From Theodoxus fluviatilis (Eukaryota; Mollusca; Gastropoda; Cycloneritida; Neritidae): a DNA stretch of 64,000 bases. Positions within the stretch are counted from its first letter, which is position 1. Every line of letters starts with the position of its first letter. Both the position numbers and the translations under genes were made by a program. Of the stretch, positions 37,895 to 47,600 are shown piece by piece. Location: contig JAWQFJ010028255.1 of NCBI GenBank assembly GCA_034096865.1, positions 1-64,000 of the forward strand, given 5' to 3'. The notes beneath the pieces are model-generated. The model had not been told where the DNA came from, ran no database searches, and was given only the letters and a program-made list of their open reading frames with translations.

Positions 37895-40800
37895 CAGCAA
37901 CCATGATCATGCTTTCATAATGTGATGAAGACACTGAGAAATGATGATAAACCAAGAGAACCACCGTGTTGCAGGGCGAGGATTGACCATCGCGTCAAGC
38001 AGCTGACGGAGGGGCTGGTCAGTGAGCTGCAAGTGTCGCCAGAGCGCTCGCTCCGCGGTGGACCCAGGGCTGCAAGAAGAGCGGTGGAGCAACTCATACG
38101 CCTGGGCAAGTCTGCTCAGGTAGGGGTCAGGGGTCAGAGCATGGCAGGTCAAGCTAGTGAAGAGTGGGCCAAGCCTGTTGTAGCATACGCTGCAAGGTGG
38201 AGAGTGGGCCAAGCCTGTTGTAGCATACGCTGCAAGGTGGAGAGTGGGCCAAGCCTGTTGTAGCATACGCTGCAAGGTGGAGAGTGGGCCAAGCCTGTTG
38301 TAGCATACGCTGCAAGGTGGAGAGTGGGCCAAGCCTGTTGTAGCATACGCTGCAAGGTGGAGCGTGGGCCAAGCCTGTTGTAGCATACGCTGCAAGGTGG
38401 AGCGTGGGCCAAGCCTGTTGTAGCATACGCTGCAAGGTGGAGCGTGGGCCAAGCCTGTTGTAGCATACGCTGCAAGGTGGAGCGTGGGCCAAGCCTGTTG
38501 TAGCATACACTGCAAGGTGGAGCGTGGGCCAAGCCTGTTGTAGCATACGCTGCAAGGTGGAGCGTGGGCCAAGCCTGTTGTAGCATACGCTGCAAGGTGG
38601 AGCGTGGGCCAAGCCTGTTGTAGCATACGCTGCAAGGTGGAGCGTGGGCCAAGCCTGTTGTAGCATACGCTGCAAGGTGGAGCGTGGGCCAAGCCTGTTG
38701 TAGCATACGCTGCAAGGTGGAGCGTGGGCCAAGCCTGTTGTAGCATACGCTGCAAGGTGGAGCGTGGGCCAAGCCTGTTGTAGCATACGCTGCAAGGTGG
38801 AGCGTGGGCCAAGCCTGTTGTAGCATACGCTGCAAGGTGGAGCGTGGGCCAAGCCTGTTGTAGCATACGCTGCAAGGTGGAGCGTGGGCCAAGCCTGTTG
38901 TAGCATACGCTGCAAGGTGGAGCGTGGGCCAAGCCTGTTGTAGCATACGCTGCAAGGTGGAGCGTGGGCCAAGCCTGTTGTAGCATACGCTGCAAGGTGG
39001 AGCGTGGGCCAAGCCTGTTGTAGCATACGCTGCAAGGTGGAGCGTGGGCCAAGCCTGTTGTAGCATACGCTGCAAGGTGGAGCGTGGGCCAAGCCTGTTG
39101 TAGCATACGCTGCAAGGTGGAGCGTGGGCCAAGCCTGTTGTAGCATACGCTGCAAGGTGGAGCGTGGGCCAAGCCTGTTGTAGCATACGCTGCAAGGTGG
39201 AGCGTGGGCCAAGCCTGTTGTAGCATACGCTGCAAGGTGGAGCGTGGGCCAAGCCTGTTGTAGCATACGCTGCAAGGTGGAGCGTGGGCCAAGCCTGTTG
39301 TAGCATACGCTGCAAGGTGGAGAGTGGGCCAAGCCTGTTGTAGCATACGCTGCAAGGTGGAGAGTGGGCCAAGCCTGTTAGTTATGCTTCTTACAAATTA
39401 CCCAAGATTTTAATTATTATGTTTGCTTTAAACAATGGCATGCATGTGGGCTTTGTTCACTTGTGAGTACTTCTGGTAAAGGTTTTGCTGTATTTTGTTG
39501 GATAGTTAGAATGGTGTATGCCAAAGAGAAGGATGAGTGTCTCATCTTGATATAGAAGTTGTGTGTTTTGTTTTGTGTGTGTGTGTGTGTTTGTTTTAAA
39601 ACAGCACTAACAGTCCAGACAGTCATAATTATGACACCAAGGTAAAGGTTAAGAGACACATATGGAAAAGACAACAAGAAATTACTTATAGATTTCCTCA
39701 TTCTCTGCATTTGTGCAATATGAGTCACTCATTAAAATCCATCTCGTGATACCTGGTCGGTCTGAAGTAAGGCAGATCTGAGAACTGCACAGAGAGGCAA
39801 GAGGAAGAAGGGCAAGGCTGAATGTTGGAAAGCTGGGCAGGATGGTGTGTGGGAAAGAGGAAGATGGAGCAGGATGTGATGGAGGGAGGATGACAGAGCA
39901 GAGCATGTTTGACTGCATGAGAGGGGAAGTGTAGATATGAATAGATCGGGGGCACGTTGTTTACACTGAGAACCTTGCAAGATTTTGCAAGGAATAGGCC
40001 GGTATCTACATGGTGATAGCAGATGTAAAGGCAGTCAAATGTTTGACACAGTTTGACACCAGCCTATTATTTGCCAACTAGGTAGGCTAAGCAATGCACT
40101 CCTGGAAAAGCATTGCTGGGAATGCAGGGCTTCTCCTGGCTGAGCTACTGGAGTAGGCCCTCAAAGCCCAGCAGTCAAGGGTCACTGCTGATGACTAGAG
40201 CATCAAGTTGGTTTGGAGGTGAGAGAGGTACAGAGGGAGACAAATGGAATACTTGCACATCTTGGGGCATAAGCTTACATCTGAGGCAGGTTTCTAAGCG
40301 CTGTGATATGCCAGCAAATACCAACCAAAAGGCATTTCAATTCCAGTCTTTTTTCCCCCCCAAGTGATCACTGTAATCATACAGGGGTCAGAATAAGAAC
40401 TGAAATGAAAAAGCAAACAGTGTCTTGTTTTAAAAACTGATGCATTACAAGAACTGACTGACATGAATGTAGCTTTTACCAAACCAGAAACGCCTTTTGG
40501 ATTGCCTTTGCTAGCTTATCATTGTCCTGTGAAACCTGCCCCTGTGTATATATGCATTTGCACCACTGTATGTTTGCACAGACACTTCCTTGCCTTGCTT
40601 TTATTAATCTTCATTACACAAACCAGCACACAGCACTCCGCATTCTGTGGAGGATTCTCACTGCATGAAAAGATGATGTTCCATTTTGTAAGGCAAACCC
40701 TGTGGATGCATGCATCTGTGTTATGCTCTGCAGGCTTGTGAGCTGTTCCTGAAGAACAGGAGTGCCATTATCAAGTACAACATCAGGCAGCTCAAGTTCG

Positions 40801-43800
40801 AGGGAGCCACCACCCTCTACATCCGATGTCTCTGTGGCGTCTTCTTCACAAGTCTCTCTGAGACGGCAAGGGAGTTCTGGAAAGCATTTCCACAACACTA
40901 TGGATGCTACTCAGGTCAGTTACATGCTTGACAAAGATGATTCCATGCACTTAGCACTTGGTGATTTGTTCATCAGTCTGTAGACTGTGTGAGTTCAATA
41001 TTCAAAAATTTATTTTTGTAGAAAAATGGTTTGGTTGCAAATTTTAAACATATTTGATGAATGAAAATTTAAGGAGCTCTTCTTTATGGCACCATTTTTT
41101 CCTACAGTTCTGCCTGCTCTTCTAGACAACTATACAAACATCTTCATGTTGCTATTTTCTGTGAGTCTCATTGGTCTGAATTGCCACATCATGGAGATTG
41201 TTTGATATCATCTCCAGAGACTTGCCCTCAAACCTCGTTATGATATACACAGAAGCAAGCAGGCCCTTGAGTACCAAACTTTCTTGGACAGATGTATGTA
41301 GTGAAGACATGTACACATTGGTGCCAGCCCTCGGTCATCCTGACCACTTCAATTCTCAGAAGCAAACAGCAAGCAAGATGAGAGTTGAGCAGCTTCCAGT
41401 GTACACTCATAATGTTTGTTGTCTTTGTCCTGCAGCCTTCGTGGTGTGGGCCAAGCAGCAGCTTCCAGTGTACACTCATAATGTTTGTTGTCATTGTCCT
41501 GCAGCCTTCGTGGTGTGGGCCAAGCAGCAGCTTCCAGTGTACACTCATAATGTTTGTTGTCATTGTCCTGCAGCCTTCGTGGTGTGGGCCAAGCAGCAGC
41601 TTCCAGTGTACACTCATAATGTTTGTTGTCTTTGTCCTGCAGCCTCCGTGGTGTGGGCCAAGCAGCAGCTTCCAGTGTACACTCATAATGTTTGTTGTCT
41701 TTGTCATTGTCCTGCAGCCTTCGTGGTGTGGGCCAAGCAGGAGCTGAGTGCCTTTGTGGGGACGTTCCGACGCCAGGTTTTTGAAAGCAAGTCCAGCCTC
41801 TCCACCATGGCCGACTGCGTCCAGCTGGCAAAGTCCCACTGCCAGGAGGTAGGCACTGTTCTGCCTCTAAAACTCATGTGTTTCACATCTGGTGTGGAGT
41901 ATCTTGCACAGCCATACATGCATACATATGTGGATGCACACACAAACACATGAACTCATGCGCACTCACACACACACACACACATGCAGGCATTTCCATG
42001 CAGAGCCCAAATAGATTTTGTCCACTATTAATTTTTTGTGTGGACTCTAGAAGTTAATGATGATGATGTTAAAGACTGCAATGTTGAATATAGTGATGAC
42101 AGTGACAGGGATAGTGATGATGACAACAGCAGTGATGATTATATTATGTCCTTTTTCTGTCCAATCATCCATTAGTTTGAGCATTTGTCTGTCTTTTGGT
42201 TCATGCATCATTTGTACTTCATGGATTCATCAACCCATCCCTCCTTCCCTTCTGTCTCATCCCTTCATCCATTTATCCATCCATCCATCCTTTTGTCCAT
42301 CCATCCATCCTTCTGTCCATCCATCCATCCATCCTTCTGTCCATTCATCCATCCTTTGTCCATCTATGCATGTTTCCTTCAGTCCATCCATCTATCCATC
42401 CTTCAAGCATTCATCCTTCCATCCATCCACCTGCCCACCCATCCATCCATCCATCCATCCATCCATCCATCCATCCATCCATCCATCCATCCATCCATCC
42501 ATCCATCCATCCATCCATCCATCAATCCACCCATGCATCCATCCATCCATGCATCCATTCATCCACCCACCCACCCACCCACCCAATGATCCATCCATCC
42601 ATGCATCCATCCATCCACCCACCCACCCATCCATCCATCCATCCACCCATCCACCATCCATCCATCCATCCACCCATCCCATCCATCCATCCATCCATCC
42701 ATCCATCCATCCATCCATCCATCCATCCATATGTCATCATCATCCATGCATCCATCCACCCATCCATCCATCCATCCATCCATCCATCCATCCATCCATC
42801 CATCCATCCATCCATCCATCCATCCATCCATCCATCCATCCATCCATCCATCCATCCATCCATCATCCATCCATCCATCCATCCATCCATCCATCCATCC
42901 ATCCATCCATCCATCATCCACCCATGCATCCATCCATCCATCCATCCATCCATCCATCCATCCATCCATCCATCCATCCATCCATCCATCCGCCATCCAT
43001 CCTTTCATCCATCATCCATCCATCCATGCATCCTTCCATCCAACCATCCATCCATCCATCCATCCACCCATCCATCCATCCATCCATCCATCTATCATCC
43101 ACCCACCCATCCATCCATTCATCCATCCAACCATCCACCCATCCATCCACCCATCCATCCACCTATCCATCCATCCATCGTCCATCCATCCATCCATCCA
43201 TCCATCCATCCATCCATCCATCCATCCATCCATCCATCCATCCATCCATCCATCCATCCATCCATCCACCCACCCATCCATCCACCCATCCATCTATTCA
43301 AATGTCAGGTCCATCCACCCATCCATCCATACATCCATCCATGCATGCATCCATCACCCACCCACCCACCCACCCATCCACCCACCCACCCACCCACCCA
43401 TTATTTTTAATCCATCCATCCATCCATCCATCCACCATCCACCCACCCACCCACCCACCCACCCACTCACCCATCCATCCATCCATCCATCCATCCACCC
43501 ACCCACCCACGCATCCATCCATCCATCCATCCATCCATCCATCCACCCACCCATCCACTTTCCTGTGTTGCAGCTGAGCAGCATAGGTCTGGACCTGGAG
43601 TTTAACCTGGCGGCCATGCTGGAAAACCCCATCCGCCTGGTGGTGGAGGAAACACGTGACCAGCTCATTGAGGCCATCAAGTACCGGGCTGCCGTGAGTA
43701 CAGGCATGCATTCATGCCCATGCACACACACGCAGGTGTGTACACACATGTTTGCAAACAAATACTTGCATGCACACATGCACAAATGCATGCAACAAGC

Positions 43801-44062
43801 AGGCACATATGCAAGTACACACACATGCCAGCATGTAAATGCATCCACATAAATTAATGTGCTTGTGAGCATGTGCACACACATGCCTACATACATACAC
43901 ACGTGCCCATGTGCACACACATGCATACATACATGCACATGTGCCCATACACATACAGATAGGCACACATAATCACATGCACACAACTTATGTGAACAAG
44001 TGGGCACTTACGCATACACATGCACTTGCACATACACACACACATGCGCATACACACACAAG

Positions 44063-44094
<32 letters not shown>

Positions 44095-44183
44095 AAAAAT
44101 CATTATTGTCTATCCAGTTGACCTCATATCATAATATCATGAATAATGTAGTAGATTCATCTGTTAAGATCATTTTGTGCGTT

Positions 44184-44222
<39 letters not shown>

Positions 44223-44593
44223 TGACTAGAGAATTATCTTTCTATTTGTCCTATCCAGTGATGAAGTCACAGTTGTATTGTCTGGTGATTTGCGGACACC
44301 TAGGGATCTACATGGCTGTCACTGCTGATTGCCACAAATAGGGCACTGTTCTTGTAGGGATAAGGGATGGAATTCAAGAACAAATGAAAGTCCCAGTGTA
44401 CATTCGTACATTTGACTGTAGCAGTGTTCTTTGTCATTGGGTGGTGCGCCTCAGTCATCTGACCAATCAGTGCACAGGTACCATGGGAACAGTCCCTGGG
44501 TGTGACTGCAAGCCATGGGACTGGTACTGACCACTACTCTACAGTGACCAGAGGCAAAAATCTCCAATACAGCTTTGAATGTATGGGTCCACT

Positions 44594-44670
<77 letters not shown>

Positions 44671-47600
44671 GTTGTTGTTATTTAGTGACAATAATCGTGA
44701 TATGAAACTAAAACGAGTGCTTGACAGCCTGCCTGGTTGTCTTACAGGAGGATCTCTGGAGGCCCATGAACCACCTCAACGCCACCGACTGTGAGAAGTT
44801 TGTCCAAGCTCAGGCTGCTGCGGGCCTTCCCTCTGTGAAGGCCTACGTGTTTGGTAGGTGTCAGCCCCCTTCTCTCTCAGGGTATTCTCTTGGGGTTGAG
44901 GAAATATTTTTATTTTGCAGTTGTTTTCTTTGGTGAGCATGCATGTGGATTCAGAGACTGAAGTCAAAGTGCACAGGCAGGTGCAGATGGGGCATGGAAC
45001 ACCAGTTGTCAGAGCAGGGCTGGGACAGACCTAGCCCTGCATTTTTGCTCTCTAGCAGCAGCAAGGGAATGATGTTGTCTGCCTTCAGGTTTCTGGTGAC
45101 TTTTTTCGCTAGAACGCGCCAGGCAGCCCGGTTGGAGGCAGCAGCCTGAACCTCACGAGGAGGAAGATCTGCCCACTTGAAGTTTACCCCGAGGTTTTGT
45201 CTTTGTACCTCTTGCTTGGTCGTCCCCAGTTGCGGCTGCCCAGGACAAGTTCTTCATAGAACAGTTGTTTGGGAATCCTGGACTTGTCCATAGGAATGAC
45301 ATATTCAGCCCATCAAAGCTCTCCTCTAGCAAATGAACAAACAAACCATCAAGTTGGTTTAATTGATAACCATGGGCCTGCTCCAGAAATATGGTATGGA
45401 ACACAACAGCCCTGGACATATGGTTTTTGGCATATATGCACAGTTTTGTTCCTCCCTTTCGTGAAAATGCACAATAAGAGGACACAAAATTAAGCTGCAC
45501 TTTCATTATCCACAAACATAGAAAAATTGAAGTAATTCACATTTGGGGATTTATGTCTTCCAAGGAATTTTTCTCTAAGATCTTCCTCTTCTTCATCACA
45601 AGCAAGACATGAAATCAGGGCATTAGCGTCTGTGTGTGACATATATTGTAAACGTGATGGAAAGTTGCAAAAGCTCCTTTGAGTACAATTGGTTGTTTTT
45701 TTGTGTGCAAAGTCATAGACGTTGAATCAACAATCACAGTTGCACAGAAGGCAAGGTGCATCATAGATGTTCACCTTATACATTTATCCTCATTCACGCT
45801 CACACAGCTGACATAGAACAGGACATCCTATCCAAGGTGTGCTGTCATGTACTTTGTGTTTGCAGATGAGTGTTTTGTGGGGCTGACAATGAACACAATG
45901 CAGTTCGCCAAGAGTGTGCTGGCCATGGCAACGGAGCTGGTGAAGCTCTTTTCAGTGGAGATGGAGGAGTTCATAGCAGAGGCACTGACCACAGTCTTCC
46001 AGGCCCAGGTGGTTCACTTCCAAGACTCGCTGTCTTCAGACAAGTTCACCAGGGAGGTCAGTGTCGCTCTTTGAGTCATACTAGTTTCTCTGCAGTCCCT
46101 TTTTAAAGGACTGCTCTCTAGATAGCTGCCTCTCTGTGGAAACGTTGCAAGGGCCACCCATGAGGCTATGCAGAGGAAACGTTGCAAGGGCCACCCATGA
46201 GGCTATGCAGAGGAAACGTTGCAAGGGCCACCCATGAGGCTATGCAGAGGAAACGTTGCAAGGGCCACCCATGAGGCTATGCAGAGGAAACGTTGCAAGG
46301 GCCACCCATGAGGCTATGCAGAGGAAACGTTGCAAGGGCCACCCATGAGGCTATGCAGAGGAAACGTTGTAAGGGCCACCCATGAGGCTATGCAGAGGAA
46401 ACATTGCAAGGGCCACCCATGAGGCTATGCAGAGGAAACGTTGCAAGGGCCACCCATGAGGCTATGCAGAGGAAACGTTGCAAGGGCCACCCATGAGGCT
46501 ATGCAGAGGAAACATTGCAAGGGCCACCCATGAGGCTATGCAGAGGAAACGTTGCAAGGGCCACCCATGAGGCTATGCAGAGGAAACGTTGCAAGGGCCA
46601 CCCATGAGGCTATGCAGAGGAAACGTTGCAAGGGCCACCCATGAGGCTATGCAGAGGAAACGTTGCAAGGGCCACCCATGAGGCTATGCAGAGGAAACGT
46701 TGTTGCAAGGGCCACCCATGAGGCTATGCAGAGGAAACGTTGCAAGGGCCACCCATGAGGCTATGCAGAGGAAACGTTGCAAGGGCCACCCATGAGGCTA
46801 TGCAGAGGAAACGTTGCAAGGGCCACCCATGAGGCTATGCAGAGGAAACGTAGAAATGTCTTCATCAATGCAACAGACAGTTCTGCCATAGAAAGTAATT
46901 CATCCAAAGCAGCAGGCTACAGTGAATAGGAGGCATGCAAGTGTAGCCAAGAAAACAGCTTTCAGCAGATTTTCACATCTCTGAAATACTGATCACTTGG
47001 GAAGAGATGAAATGTTGAGTGCAAATGATGAGATTTATCACAAGACAGCCAGGTTTATGGGAACTGTTTGGTTTTTATTGTCTGGCCTGCAGTAGCCAAT
47101 AGATTCCAGGGTTTATAGTTTTCCAGTCTGTGCCATTTTACCCTGCCAAATGCTTGGAAAGTTTTCTAAAACTGTTTGGCTTCCATTTTTGACTCACATG
47201 CGAAGCAAAAGTGAGTCTATGTACTGAGCCGTGTCGTCCGTCCGTCCGTCCGTCCGGGCGTAAAAAAACTTAAACGTTGGATTTTTCTCGGAGACTATTA
47301 AGTCTATCAACACCAAATGTGGCATGATGGTGTATGATGACAAGGCCTCAAAAAACATACATAGTGACTTGACCTTGCTTCAAGGTCAAGGTCACAGGAG
47401 CCATAAATGTGGTCTCAAAAACAGTCATTTTTCACATTTTCCCAATTTTCTCCCACGTTATTGAGAATGGCGACCTTAGCTACAAGTTGTATATAGGTCA
47501 AAGCAAGCCCTATCTTTTGATACCAGTTTGGTTGACCTTGCTTCAAGGTCAAGGTCACAGGAGCTCTTCAAAGTTGGATTGTATACATATTTTGAAGTGA

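Noticed and set aside
37907..39355. 482-codon minus-strand open frame (and 407- and 392-codon frames overlapping it)
   Set aside because: All three frames are translations of the same 40-bp minisatellite; no domain, and the real EXOC8 exon 10 lies on the opposite strand at its edge.
41228..41839. 203-codon minus-strand frame over the exon 12 acceptor array
   Set aside because: Antisense shadow of the 69-bp repeat and exon 12.
42057..43577. 506-codon Ile-His-Pro-Ser frame and minus-strand Met-Asp-Gly-Trp frames
   Set aside because: Simple ATCC tetranucleotide repeat, open only because the 4-bp unit has no stop; runs across a splice acceptor.
46138..46853. CRISPR-like 37-bp repeats
   Set aside because: No spacers; head-to-tail minisatellite inside an EXOC8 intron.
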